DNA of 64,000 nucleotides from Roseateles amylovorans (GCF_025398155.2 NZ_CP104562.2:3968001-4032000); one strand, 5' to 3'; shown: positions 25,346-33,634, numbered from the stretch's first letter. The notes: generated by a model not told the origin, from the letters alone. Translations and numbers: made by a program.

Positions 25346-26800
25346 TCATGCGCCGGAGGGCGTGTCCGGGCGACGCGCCCGGACCCGCCCATGGCCCCAC
25401 AGCATCGCGGCCCCCACCGCCAGCACCACCACGCCCACCACCGCGCCCGCCTTCACATAGACCAGGCTGGACCACAGCACATAGGCGCTGCAGCCGCTGA
25501 ACAGCAGCGGCAGCCACGGATACAGCGGCACCCGAAACGGACGAGGACGCTCAGGCTCCCGGCGCCGCAGTACGATCACCGCCAGCCCGCTGAGGGTGAG
25601 GAAGAACCAGTAGACCGGCGACAGGTAGTCGACCATGGTCGAGAACCCGCCCCGCGTCACTGCGCCGAAGGCGACCAGCACCAGCGCCACGACGCTGGTG
25701 GCGACCACCGCCACGCTGGGCGTGCCGCGCTGCGCATTCCAGCGCGCCAGTCGCCATTCGGCGGCCAGGTCCCGTGCAGCGGCATAGGTGGTGCGCGGCC
25801 CGGCGATCAGGATCGCATTCATCACCGACAGCGCCGTCAGCGTCACCACGCCCACCATCACCAGTTCCGCCCCGCGACCGAAGGCCACGCGCATCAGGTC
25901 CGCCGCCGGCGCCTGGCTGGCGGCCAGCCCGGAGAGTCCGAGCACCCGCACATAGGCCCAGTTGGCGAGCAGATACAGCCCCATCACCAGGCCCAGCCCG
26001 AGCATCAGCGCCCGCACGATGCCGCGTCGCTCATCCTTCATCTCTGCCGACAAGGTGGCCGCATCACTCCAGCCGCCATAGGCCAGGAAGACGAACACCA
26101 TCGCCATGCCCCAGTCCGGCACCGCCGCCCCGGTCTGCGGCAAGGCCGGCGGATGGCCCAGCCATTGCTGCGACCCGGCCCCCAGGCCCAGCAGCAGCAG
26201 GCCGCCCAGCACCAGGCTGGTCAGTCCGAGCTGGGTGCCCAGGCCAACCTGCACACCCATCAGGTTCAGCCCGGTGAGCAGCACGATCAATCCACCAGCC
26301 ATCCAGGCACTGGCATACGGTCCAAGCCAGGGGGACAGGTCCACCACCTGAGCCAGGTAATCCCCGAAGACGAAGCCCAGCAGCGCCATCGATCCGGTGT
26401 GAATCACCGCGAAGCGCGACCACGCAAACAGGAAGCCCAGGCGATGGCCGTAGGCGCGGCGCAGGAAGTGATAGTCGCCGCCGGCATCGGGGAAGGCGGC
26501 CGCCAGTTCGGCAAAACACAGGCCGCCGATCACCGACAGCACACCGCCGAGCGCCCAGGCGAGATAGAGCTGCTCCGGCGTGGACAGGGCCTGCGCCACC
26601 ATCGGCGAGGTCTTGAAGATGCCGGCGCCCACCACCATGCCCACACACAGCGCCACCGCATGCCGGACATCCAGGATGCGTTGAGGCTGCGACGCGGTGG
26701 GTTCAGCAGCGGTCGCTGCCGGCGCCAGGGTGGATGTGGACGTGGATGAGAGAGCCGATGGCGACGTCGAGGCGGAGGAGTCGTGCGCGGAAGCGGTCAT
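25346..26800 (-). CDS. APC-family amino-acid permease
   Basis: Predicted inner-membrane amino-acid transporter with about 12 spans in 484 residues. The first span holds the unwound substrate motif GMVVGAGIF (54-62), typical of the amino acid-polyamine-organocation superfamily. FAELAAAFPDAGGDYHFL follows, which is the conserved second-helix/loop region. The first 40 residues are Ser/Thr/Ala-rich and low in complexity. The ATG at 26798-26800 has no evident ribosome site, and the frame is open further upstream, so the start is uncertain. It is divergent from a TonB-dependent receptor, so the two may share a substrate. Confidence 0.85.
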   Translation of the reverse strand: MTASAHDSSASTSPSALSSTSTSTLAPAATAAEPTASQPQRILDVRHAVALCVGMVVGAGIFKTSPMVAQALSTPEQLYLAWALGGVLSVIGGLCFAELAAAFPDAGGDYHFLRRAYGHRLGFLFAWSRFAVIHTGSMALLGFVFGDYLAQVVDLSPWLGPYASAWMAGGLIVLLTGLNLMGVQVGLGTQLGLTSLVLGGLLLLGLGAGSQQWLGHPPALPQTGAAVPDWGMAMVFVFLAYGGWSDAATLSAEMKDERRGIVRALMLGLGLVMGLYLLANWAYVRVLGLSGLAASQAPAADLMRVAFGRGAELVMVGVVTLTALSVMNAILIAGPRTTYAAARDLAAEWRLARWNAQRGTPSVAVVATSVVALVLVAFGAVTRGGFSTMVDYLSPVYWFFLTLSGLAVIVLRRREPERPRPFRVPLYPWLPLLFSGCSAYVLWSSLVYVKAGAVVGVVVLAVGAAMLWGHGRVRARRPDTPSGA

Positions 26801-27048
26801 GCGGGGAGAGAAAGGAAGAGGCGCCGACGTGGGCACGACGGTCGCGGAGGAAGCCAGCGGTCGACCGCCCGCGACGCGCGATCCTACTGGCTGGAACGCG
26901 CGCGGCAAGACCCTCGTCGTGGCGCCGCGACGGCATGAGCTTATGCAGAAGAGATCTGAGGCAAAACCGGGGTTTTCGAGATCCGCCTCGTTAGGCTCAC
27001 GCCCCGCGGACGATCGCTCGCCCGATCGCCACGCCATCTCGTTCGCTC

Positions 27049-29544
27049 ATGCACCCGCCCAAGTCCCTGCCGATGTCGCTGACCATGCCCCTGCTCACCC
27101 GCCGCCCGACCGCCCTCGCCTCGCTGATCCTGCTGCTGGGCAGCGCCTCCGTCCTGGCGCAGGAAGCGCCGCAGACGTCGTCCGGGCCCACGTCCGCCGG
27201 CCGCGAGGCCTCCGCGAACGGCGGTGCGTCCGCCCGCAATCTGGACCCGGTGCTGGTCACCGGCACACGGGCCCGCGACCGGACCCTCGCCGACAGCCTG
27301 ATCCCGGTGGATGTGCTCAGCCGCGAGGACGTGCTGCGTGCCGCCGGACCGGACGGCACGCTGGCCGCCGCGCTCCAGGCGCTGCTGCCGTCGTTCAACT
27401 TCCCGCGCCAGTCCAACTCCGGCGGTGCCGACCATGTGCGTGCCGCGCAGTTGCGTGGGCTCTCGCCGGATCAGGTGCTGGTGCTGGTGAACGGCAAGCG
27501 CCGCCACACCTCGGCGCTGGTCAACCTGGAATCCAAGACCGGCAAGGGCACCAACCCGGTGGACTTCAACACCATCCCGCTGTCGGCGGTGCAACGCATC
27601 GAAGTGGTCCGGGATGGCGCCGGCGCGCAGTACGGGTCCGACGCCATCGCCGGCGTGGTCAACATCATCCTGGACGACCGGCGCAGCGGCGGCGAACTCA
27701 ACACCGAGGCGGGTCTGTTCCACACCGACTTCAAGCCGACCGGCCGCACCATCAACGACGGCCAGACGCAATCCGCCAGCGTGTCCCACGGCTGGGCTTT
27801 GGGCGAGCGCGGCTTTCTGCGCGCCGGCCTGGAGGGGTTGCATCGCAATGCCACCAACCGCAGCGGCTTCGATGAACTGCCCCCCTGGGAGGACAGCACG
27901 CCGGACAACCTGGCCACCGTCGGTCAACGCAACTATGCGGCCGGCGAGCCGGCCACACGGCAATGGCAGGCCTTCTTCAATGGTGTGTTGGAGCTGTCGA
28001 CCGACCAGCAGGCCTACGCCTTCGGCACCTGGCAGCAGCGCCGTTCGACCGGTGCGGCCTACTACCGTTATCCGGACGCGTGGGCGAATCTGAAGGACAT
28101 CTATCCCAACGGCTACCGGCCTCAGACCACGGGGGACAACCGGGATCTGCAGATCGCCGTCGGTCTGCGCGGCGCCTGGGCGGATTGGGATTACGACCTC
28201 TCGCTCAACCACGGGCAGAACGACTTCGACTACGGTGTTCGCCAATCGCTGAACACCTCGCTCGGCGATACCAGCCCCACCCGCTTCCACCTGGGCGACT
28301 TCGGCAGCCGGCTCACCGCGCTGAACCTGGACCTCACCCGGTCGGTGGCCGTGCCTGGGCTGTCTCGTCCCGCCACGCTCGCATGGGGTGTGGAAGGCCG
28401 TGAAGACCGCTTCATCACCGGCGCCGGCGATGCGGCGTCGTATGCGGTCGGCCCCTTCGATGGACCGACCGGCGCGCAGGCCGGCCCGGGCCTGCAGCCG
28501 GACGATGCCACACGACGCTCACGGCGCGTCATCGGTGCCTACCTGGACCTCAGCGCCGACCTCACCCGCGACTGGCAGGCCGAGGCCGCGCTGCGCCACG
28601 ATCACTACAGCGACTTCGGCAACGCCACCACGGCCAAGCTTTCCACCCGGCTGGCGCTGGCCCAGGGATTCGCCCTGCGCGGTGCGGTGTCGAGCAACTT
28701 CCGCGCACCGTCTCTGGCGCAGCGCGGCTTCAGCTTCACCGTGACCGACCGCGGTGACGGCGGCGAACTGAGCCAGGTCCGCACGCTGCCGGTCGACAGC
28801 CCGATCGCCCGCTACCTGGGCGCACAGGACCTCAAGGCCGAGACCTCTCGCAACGCCAGCATCGGACTGACCTGGCAGCCCGACCGTCACTGGTCCGCAA
28901 CGCTGGACGCCTACACCATCCGCGTCAAGAACCGCATCACGCTGTCCCAGCGCATCAGCGGTGACGGGCTGGCGGCCACGCTGGAGTCCCTGTTCGGCGT
29001 CCCCGGCATCGACGGCGTCAACTTCTTCACCAACGCGCTGGACACCCGCACCCGCGGTGCCGATCTGGTGACCCAATGGACCGGCGCCGGCCCGGGCGGT
29101 CAATGGCGCCTGTCGTGGGCCGCCTCGTTCAATCGCACCAAGGTCCGGCCGCATGCGGATGCCAACGTCGGCCTGGAGGAGCTGAACACGCTGACCGACG
29201 CCTCGCCGCGCCAACGCCACATTCTGACGGCGCAGTGGCAAGGCGGCGCCTGGACGCTGCTGAGCCGCGTCACGCGTCACGGCAGCACCACCCGCGTGTT
29301 CGACTTCGGCGACGGCTTCGTGCCGACGCAGACCTACGCGCCGGTCTGGCAACTGGATGTCGAGGCGCAATGGCAGGCGACCCGCGCCCTGAGCCTGAGC
29401 GTCGGCGCTGTCAATGCCACCGACCGCTATCCGACCCGGTCGATCGCGGACATCGCCTACTACGGCAACTTCCCTTACGACGTGCTCTCGCCGGTGGGTT
29501 TCAACGGCGCGTTTTACTACGCCAAGGCCCGGTTCACCTTCTGA
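27049..29544 (+). CDS. TonB-dependent outer-membrane receptor
   Basis: An 831-residue outer-membrane transporter. It has a signal peptide (cleavage after SVLAQ, about residue 37), an N-terminal plug domain (about 65-195, with LDPVLVTGTRARDR and RIEVVRDGAGAQYGSDAIAGVVNI) and a 22-strand-type beta barrel ending in the terminal aromatic FTF. Ligand is not readable from sequence. No FecI/FecR-like regulators and no siderophore genes are adjacent. In-frame ATGs at 27073 and 27085 are possible alternative starts. It is divergent from the amino-acid permease. Confidence 0.92.
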   Translation: MHPPKSLPMSLTMPLLTRRPTALASLILLLGSASVLAQEAPQTSSGPTSAGREASANGGASARNLDPVLVTGTRARDRTLADSLIPVDVLSREDVLRAAGPDGTLAAALQALLPSFNFPRQSNSGGADHVRAAQLRGLSPDQVLVLVNGKRRHTSALVNLESKTGKGTNPVDFNTIPLSAVQRIEVVRDGAGAQYGSDAIAGVVNIILDDRRSGGELNTEAGLFHTDFKPTGRTINDGQTQSASVSHGWALGERGFLRAGLEGLHRNATNRSGFDELPPWEDSTPDNLATVGQRNYAAGEPATRQWQAFFNGVLELSTDQQAYAFGTWQQRRSTGAAYYRYPDAWANLKDIYPNGYRPQTTGDNRDLQIAVGLRGAWADWDYDLSLNHGQNDFDYGVRQSLNTSLGDTSPTRFHLGDFGSRLTALNLDLTRSVAVPGLSRPATLAWGVEGREDRFITGAGDAASYAVGPFDGPTGAQAGPGLQPDDATRRSRRVIGAYLDLSADLTRDWQAEAALRHDHYSDFGNATTAKLSTRLALAQGFALRGAVSSNFRAPSLAQRGFSFTVTDRGDGGELSQVRTLPVDSPIARYLGAQDLKAETSRNASIGLTWQPDRHWSATLDAYTIRVKNRITLSQRISGDGLAATLESLFGVPGIDGVNFFTNALDTRTRGADLVTQWTGAGPGGQWRLSWAASFNRTKVRPHADANVGLEELNTLTDASPRQRHILTAQWQGGAWTLLSRVTRHGSTTRVFDFGDGFVPTQTYAPVWQLDVEAQWQATRALSLSVGAVNATDRYPTRSIADIAYYGNFPYDVLSPVGFNGAFYYAKARFTF

Positions 29545-29991
29545 GGCGGCGCGAGCTGCCGGGCCTCTTCCACAGGCTTCAAGAATGGGCCGTAGGCGAC
29601 GACGGCCCGATCACCGCCCTGGCATCCGAGGCCAACCACTCAGCGCCACGGCCGAGACGAGGGCTGCAAAAGAAATACGCTTCACGACGACATCCTGGAG
29701 CGAAAAAAAACACCCCGATGGCGACGTCGAAACGCGCCAGGGGGTGCAGAGCGCTCGGTGAGAGCGAGGAGACAGTTCCAGGATCGAGCGTATGGGGACC
29801 CGTGCGTAGACGGAACGAAGCAAATCGCGGATGCTTATCCGCCTGCGCGGCGGTGCCAGCACCGCGCAGCGCCCGTCCGACCGCTGAGCGATCCATCCCT
29901 CGACGCGCGACGGAAGGCGCGTCGATCAAAACGCGCGACGTTGGCGGGCCTGCGGGCGCTCTTCAAGCATCGACACAACAAGGATGGGAAG
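29545..29991. other. Spacer between TonB receptor and GFA gene
   Basis: 447 bp with no supported protein gene. Its one clear structure is a minus-strand terminator-like hairpin (29703-29746). Short open frames on both strands here are Arg/Ala/Ser-rich and not protein-like. Confidence 0.6.
29703..29746 (-). terminator. Orphan rho-independent terminator, minus strand
   Basis: CACCCC-GA-TGGCG (29711-29723) pairs with CGCCA-G-GGGTG-type sequence (29735-29746) with a small bulge and an 11-nt loop. On the minus strand it is followed by eight T residues (A-run 29703-29710). No minus-strand gene ends directly upstream. It may terminate a small RNA encoded between about 29750 and 29990, or read-through from the decayed toxin-antitoxin genes further upstream. 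Confidence 0.6.
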
Positions 29992-30381
29992 ATGATCCAG
30001 GGATCTTGTCTCTGCGGCGCCGTCGCATGGGAATTCGATGGCGTGCCCGATGGCGCCACCGCCTGCAATTGCACCGCCTGCCGCCGTTACGGGGTGCTGT
30101 GGGCGTATGACTACGAGGATCAAGGCATTCGCGTTCGAGGCACCACGGCCAGCTATGCGCGGGGCCGCGGGCTGAAGTTTCATTTCTGTCCGACCTGCGG
30201 CTGCCTCGCGTTCTGGCGCAGCCTGACGACCGAGGAGGACGGCCGTCGCCGGATCGCTGTCAACTTGCGTCTGGCGGAACCTGACGCCGTCGCGCAGATC
30301 CCCATCGATCACTTCGATGGCTTGGTCACTTTCGATGACCTGCCCAGGGATGGGAAGTGTGTGGCGGACTATTGGTTCTGA
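29992..30381 (+). CDS. GFA family (CENP-V/GFA domain) protein
   Basis: A 129-residue zinc-binding protein of the GFA superfamily, named after glutathione-dependent formaldehyde-activating enzyme, though most members have no proven reaction. Zinc-binding cysteines are Cys6 and Cys8 (GSCLCGAV), Cys25, Cys27 and Cys30 (CNCTAC), and Cys66, Cys69 and Cys71 (FCPTCGC). The start at 29992 follows AGGATGGGAAG. The last codons, encoding Trp-Phe-stop, form the first unit of an 11-bp tandem repeat that runs 46 bp past the gene. Confidence 0.85.
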   Translation: MIQGSCLCGAVAWEFDGVPDGATACNCTACRRYGVLWAYDYEDQGIRVRGTTASYARGRGLKFHFCPTCGCLAFWRSLTTEEDGRRRIAVNLRLAEPDAVAQIPIDHFDGLVTFDDLPRDGKCVADYWF

Positions 30382-30427
30382 GTTGGTTCTGAGCTGGTTC
30401 TGAGCTGGTTCTGAGCTGGTTCTGAGC
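30373..30427. repeat. Five tandem copies of an 11-bp unit
   Basis: Units of TGGTTCTGAGY at 30373, 30384, 30395, 30406 and 30417. The first has T and the others C at the last base. The first copy contains the final Trp-Phe-stop codons of the GFA gene. The last copy abuts the truncated end of an antitoxin pseudogene on the other strand. Replication slippage or join-point filling would explain it. Confidence 0.9.
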
Positions 30428-30429
30428 CA

Positions 30430-30578
30430 TTTCAGGATCAGCTTGGCGGAGTCCGGCTCACCATTGACGAAGCGGTTGATCGCCTCGTCCAGAAGCGCCT
30501 GTGCAAAGGCCGATCGCTCTGCACACGAGTGGCCAAGGTTTCCTTGAAATCTTGGTTCAATGCCGTGGTCACGCGCAT
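30430..30578 (-). pseudogene. Remnant of an addiction-module antitoxin (HigA-like)
   Basis: On the minus strand, MRVTTALNQDFKETLATRVQSD is read first, then after a one-base loss in a G run (30508-30515) the frame shifts to AFAQALLDEAINRFVNGEPD followed by SAKLILK. This matches the N-terminal third of DNA-binding antitoxins of the HigA-like addiction-module family. The rest, including the helix-turn-helix, is missing: homology stops at the 11-bp tandem repeats. The start (ATG at 30576-30578 or GTG at 30570-30572) overlaps the end of the toxin remnant, as in intact modules. Both the frameshift and truncation mark it as dead. Confidence 0.65.
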
Positions 30579-30665
30579 TCCTGAAGGGACGCCTTGCGGC
30601 GTTTGTCGTCTTCCAACCGCGCAATGGCTCGGTCGATGTCTTGCTGTTGGCGGGCGGCGAGTCTG
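30569..30665 (-). pseudogene. C-terminal remnant of a RelE/HigB-type toxin
   Basis: Minus-strand translation gives AARQQQDIDRAIARLEDDKRR followed by KASLQECA and a stop. This resembles the C-terminal tail of RelE/HigB-type toxins (pattern Q-x(2)-DI-x-RAI-x(2)-L-x-D-x-KRR). No catalytic core can be found upstream in any frame, so only about 30 residues remain. It directly precedes the antitoxin remnant, in the toxin-first order of HigBA modules. Confidence 0.5.
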
Positions 30666-30683
30666 GCAGCCGTCACCGTTCCT

Positions 30684-30729
30684 GTTCCTATATTTCGTCA
30701 ACCTATTGTTTTGGACGAAAAAACGGAAC
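30684..30729 (+). promoter_or_regulatory. Candidate AbiEi operator palindrome
   Basis: The 16-bp arm at 30684-30699 (GTTCCTATATTTCGTC) and the arm at 30714-30729 (GACGAAAAAACGGAAC) are complementary at 13 of 16 positions, separated by 14 AT-rich bases. It ends 11 bp before the AbiEi start. AbiEi proteins are known to bind inverted repeats in their own promoter and repress the operon, so this is the natural candidate site. The local AT content is far above its surroundings. Confidence 0.6.
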
Positions 30730-30740
30730 AAACTCCGGCC

Positions 30741-31346
30741 ATGCTCCCGGACACCCATACCCAGCGCGTCCTCGGCCTGGCCGGCCAGAAGGGTCTGCTG
30801 CGCGCCAGCGATCTGGACGCCATCGGTGCACCACGGATTGTTTTGACCCGCCTGACCGCCGCCGGGCTGCTGGAACGGGTGGGGCGCGGCCTGTATCGCC
30901 TGCCCGCCTTCCAGGGATCCGAGCACGAGAGTCTTGCGACCGTTGCCACCAAGGCGCCGCAAGCCGTGTTCTGCCTGCTCACCGCGTTGCAGTTTCACGA
31001 GATGACCACGCAACTGCCGCGCCAGATCTGGATTGCGATGCCGCGCGGCAGCCATGTCCCCCGGCTCGACTATCCGCCCATCAAGATGGTGCAGTTCACG
31101 GGCGACGCCTACACGGCGGGCGCCGAGGAGGTGGAGGGCGATGGCGTCAAGTTCAGGGTCTACGGGGTGGCCAAGACCGTGGCGGACTGTTTCAAGCACC
31201 GCCACAAGATCGGCCTGGACGTCGCGCTGGAAGCCCTGAAGGAGGCCCGGAGCCGCAACAAGGCCTCGGTCGATGACATCTGGCGCTTCGCCCAGGTCTG
31301 CCGCGTGGCCAACGTGATGCGGCCCTACTTGGAGAGCCTTGGATGA
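30741..31346 (+). CDS. Type IV toxin-antitoxin antitoxin, AbiEi family
   Basis: Antitoxin and autorepressor of an AbiE module. The 201-residue protein has an N-terminal winged-helix domain (about 1-65, HTQRVLGLAGQKGLLRASDL then GLLERVGRGLYRLP) and the AbiEi C-terminal domain (LLTALQFHEMTTQLPRQIWI, about 83-102, and VYGVAKTVADCFKHRHKIG, about 143-161). In type IV systems the antitoxin counteracts the toxin's effect without binding it tightly. The start has only a weak ribosome site. It overlaps the toxin gene by 4 bp (ATGA), and the palindrome just upstream fits self-repression. Confidence 0.9.
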   Translation: MLPDTHTQRVLGLAGQKGLLRASDLDAIGAPRIVLTRLTAAGLLERVGRGLYRLPAFQGSEHESLATVATKAPQAVFCLLTALQFHEMTTQLPRQIWIAMPRGSHVPRLDYPPIKMVQFTGDAYTAGAEEVEGDGVKFRVYGVAKTVADCFKHRHKIGLDVALEALKEARSRNKASVDDIWRFAQVCRVANVMRPYLESLG

Positions 31347-32206
31347 ATCTCGCCAATCCAAATGTCGCCGCGTCCATCCGTGCGCGCCTGCTCAACATTG
31401 CCAAAGCTCAGGGCGTCGATTTCAATCAGGTGCTGGTGAGATTCGCGCTGGAGCGGATGCTCTACCGCATGACCCAATCGCAGCACGCGAACCGCTTTCT
31501 GCTCAAGGGCGCACTGCTGTTCACGCTCTGGTACGACATGCCGCACCGGGCCACGCGCGACGCCGATCTGCTCGGCTTCGGCGCGAGCGATTTGCCATCG
31601 ATGGCCGACACCTTCCGCGACATCGCCGCCGTCGCTGGGCACGACGGCATCGCATTTGACCCAGCCTCTGTCACCGTCGAGGAGATCCGCAAGGAGGCCG
31701 GCTACGGGGGCGTCCGCGTCAGCATCGCTGGCGAACTGGCCAAGGCTCGCTGCAAGACGCAGATCGATGTCGGCTTCGGCGATGCCGTCACACCTGGGCC
31801 GGTGGAGTCGGTCTATCCGGTCCTGCTGGACGATCTTCCCGCGCCACGGCTGCGGGCCTATCCGACGTACACGGTCATCGCGGAGAAACTCCACGCCATC
31901 GCCCTGCTGGGCATGACCAACAGCCGCCTGAAAGACTACTTCGATCTGTCGGTGCTGTTGGAACGAGAAACGCTGGACGCCGATCTGCTGACCCAAGCGA
32001 TCAAAGCCACTTTCGAGCGGCGCGGCATGTCCGTGCCCGATGCGGTTCCGATGGGGCTGACGGACGACTTTGCAAACGATGCCTCGCGGCAGTCGCTGTG
32101 GTTGGCGTTCATCAAGAAGAACGAGCTTGCCGCAGAGCCGCTGCCTGGGGTGGTGGACCGTTTGCGATCGGCTCTCGCACCCGCCTTGAACCGAGCCGCG
32201 AGTTGA
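31343..32206 (+). CDS. Type IV toxin-antitoxin toxin, AbiEii nucleotidyltransferase family
   Basis: Predicted nucleotidyltransferase toxin of an AbiE module. The 287-residue protein has all expected motifs: KGALLF (55-60), TRDADLLG (71-78, metal-binding Asp73 and Asp75), KTQIDVGFGD (about 139-148), and AEKLHAIALLG with RLKDYFDLSVLL. Family members transfer nucleotides to tRNA acceptor ends or other RNA, arresting growth and aborting phage infection. The exact target here is unknown. The reading frame is intact and the motifs are complete, so the module is probably active. Confidence 0.9.
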   Translation: MNLANPNVAASIRARLLNIAKAQGVDFNQVLVRFALERMLYRMTQSQHANRFLLKGALLFTLWYDMPHRATRDADLLGFGASDLPSMADTFRDIAAVAGHDGIAFDPASVTVEEIRKEAGYGGVRVSIAGELAKARCKTQIDVGFGDAVTPGPVESVYPVLLDDLPAPRLRAYPTYTVIAEKLHAIALLGMTNSRLKDYFDLSVLLERETLDADLLTQAIKATFERRGMSVPDAVPMGLTDDFANDASRQSLWLAFIKKNELAAEPLPGVVDRLRSALAPALNRAAS

Positions 32207-32337
32207 ACTCCGACGCTTCATTCAGTAGCTCCGCCTCTTCAGTCAGTAGCGTCACGTCCATCGCCACGGTCAGCGGCGTCGGCGACCGAGCGCACTGAGT
32301 TCCTCAGCGCAAACCGGGGCTGTCGCCACCAGACATG

Positions 32338-32368
32338 AAAAAACCCCAACCGAAAGCGGTTGGGGTTT
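32338..32368 (-). terminator. Rho-independent terminator of ssrA
   Basis: AAACCCCAACCG (32341-32352) pairs perfectly with CGGTTGGGGTTT (32357-32368) around the loop AAAG. On the minus strand it is followed by a run of six T (A-run 32338-32343). It starts 7 bp beyond the CCA end of the tmRNA. Confidence 0.9.
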
Positions 32369-32374
32369 GGATAT

Positions 32375-32734
32375 TGGTGGAGCCGGCGGGAATTGAACCC
32401 GCGTCCGTAAGCCTTCATCGGGCAGTTCTACATGCTTAGCTCTCTGATTTGGTTCTCACGTCCCGGTCGCGCAGGAGCACGCTACCGAAGACGCCAGTCA
32501 CTAGATCTCGTCTCAAGCCATGTGACACGACTCAAGACCAGCCCATGTAAATAACCTCGCAGGTGTTGCCACCCCAGCCCATGGGCCGACTGTTGCGAGG
32601 CTCACCGGTGTTTAAGCGGCGAGTTGGAACTTTTGATCGTTCGCAGTTGGTTTGTTCCAGTGGATTTACGAGCGAACTGGTGCTCGGCATGCCCTACTCC
32701 AACTCCGTACCCACGTCGAAACCAGGTCGGCCCC
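32375..32734 (-). ncRNA. ssrA: Transfer-messenger RNA (tmRNA)
   Basis: One-piece tmRNA of about 360 nt that rescues stalled ribosomes and tags the unfinished protein for proteolysis. The 5' end is GGGGCCGACCTGGTTTCGACG, shortened here to its recognisable start GGGGCCGACC and TTTCGACG. The 3' end has the T-arm GGGTTCAATTCCC and encoded acceptor CCGGCTCCACCA, which pairs with the 5' end. The tag frame at 32612-32644 encodes ANDQKFQLAA followed by TAA. With the tRNA-borne alanine the tag is AANDQKFQLAA. Most relatives end ALAA, so QLAA is unusual. Confidence 0.97.
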
Positions 32735-32751
32735 AGAGAGAGAAGCTTCAC

Positions 32752-32757
32752 ATTATG
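32752..32757 (-). promoter_or_regulatory. Candidate -10 element of ssrA
   Basis: CATAAT on the minus strand, one base from the TATAAT consensus, lies 17 bp upstream of the mature 5' end, leaving room for a short leader removed by RNase P. No strong -35 was found. Confidence 0.4.
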
Positions 32758-32926
32758 CCTGCGGCCAGGATCTCAAGAGGCCCTCGCCGCTTTATTTCTC
32801 ATGCCGCCGTCATCGGGCACCATCAACAGCGCCTGCAACGTGCCTCATCGCCACCGCGCCAACGGCCCTGAACATCGCGTGGGCAGCGCATTCCAGCGAC
32901 GCGAAGTCAGTCGCTCGACAACGCGG

Positions 32927-33634
32927 TCAACGCTCGCCCAGCAGCCAGTCGACCAGTTGCGATGGGGAGTCCAGCACCACGTCCGCGCCCCACTGGTCAA
33001 TCGGCAAGCCATCGCCCAGGTAACCCCAACGCACGGCCACCGTGGGCATGCCGGCGGCGCGCCCGGCAACGATGTCGCGCGCATCGTCGCCCACATACAC
33101 GCAATGCTCAGGCGCCAAACCGGCGCGGCGGGCAGCTTCGAGCAGCGGCGCGGGATGCGGCTTTGAATGAGGCGTCGAATCACCGCCCACGATCGCGGCG
33201 GCTTCGGTCGACCATCCCAGTCCATGCGTCAACGGTAGAGCGAAGCGCTCGGACTTGTTGGTGACGATGCCCCAGCTCAGTCCGGCAGCGGCCAGGCGGG
33301 TGAGCATCGTCGTCACGCCGTCGAACGGCCGGGTCTCGCGCAGCAGTCGCGCTTCATAGCGGTCGAAAAACTCGTCCCGCAGTGCTGGAAAGCGCGCATC
33401 CTGCGGCGTGACCTGAAAAGCCACACCCATCATGCCGCGCGCGCCTGACCCCACCATCGGGCGCAGGCGCTCGTAAGGCACTTCGGCCAGACCACGGGCC
33501 AGCAGCATGTCATTGGTCGCACCGGCCAGATCGGGCGCGCTGTCGACCAAGGTGCCGTCCAGATCGAACAACACCCCCCGGACAGCCATTCGCAACGGCA
33601 GGTCGGCCGCCGTCTTCAACCCCGCCGCACTCAT
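32927..33634 (-). CDS. gph: Phosphoglycolate phosphatase
   Basis: HAD-family phosphatase that removes 2-phosphoglycolate formed mainly during repair of oxidised DNA ends. The 235-residue protein has motif I LFDLDGTLVDS (nucleophile Asp in DLDGT), a helical cap domain, motif II IVTNKSERFALPL, and motifs III/IV KPHPAPLLEAARR and VGDDARDI. The start at 33632-33634 overlaps the ubiG stop (ATGA), implying coupling. An ATG 45 bp further in is possible. The ubiG-gph pairing is common in beta- and gammaproteobacteria. Confidence 0.94.
   Translation of the reverse strand: MSAAGLKTAADLPLRMAVRGVLFDLDGTLVDSAPDLAGATNDMLLARGLAEVPYERLRPMVGSGARGMMGVAFQVTPQDARFPALRDEFFDRYEARLLRETRPFDGVTTMLTRLAAAGLSWGIVTNKSERFALPLTHGLGWSTEAAAIVGGDSTPHSKPHPAPLLEAARRAGLAPEHCVYVGDDARDIVAGRAAGMPTVAVRWGYLGDGLPIDQWGADVVLDSPSQLVDWLLGER

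Noticed and set aside
29579..29929. Minus-strand frame of 116 codons in the GFA upstream region
   Set aside because: It runs straight through the terminator hairpin, lacks a ribosome site and reads as low-complexity Arg/Ala/Ser sequence.
30373..30427. Possible CRISPR array
   Set aside because: Units are 11 bp and directly abutting with no spacers. It is a simple tandem repeat.
32341..32406. tRNA gene suggested by the T-arm and CCA-like end
   Set aside because: The T-arm and acceptor belong to the tmRNA. The 5' partner is 350 nt away and there is no anticodon arm.
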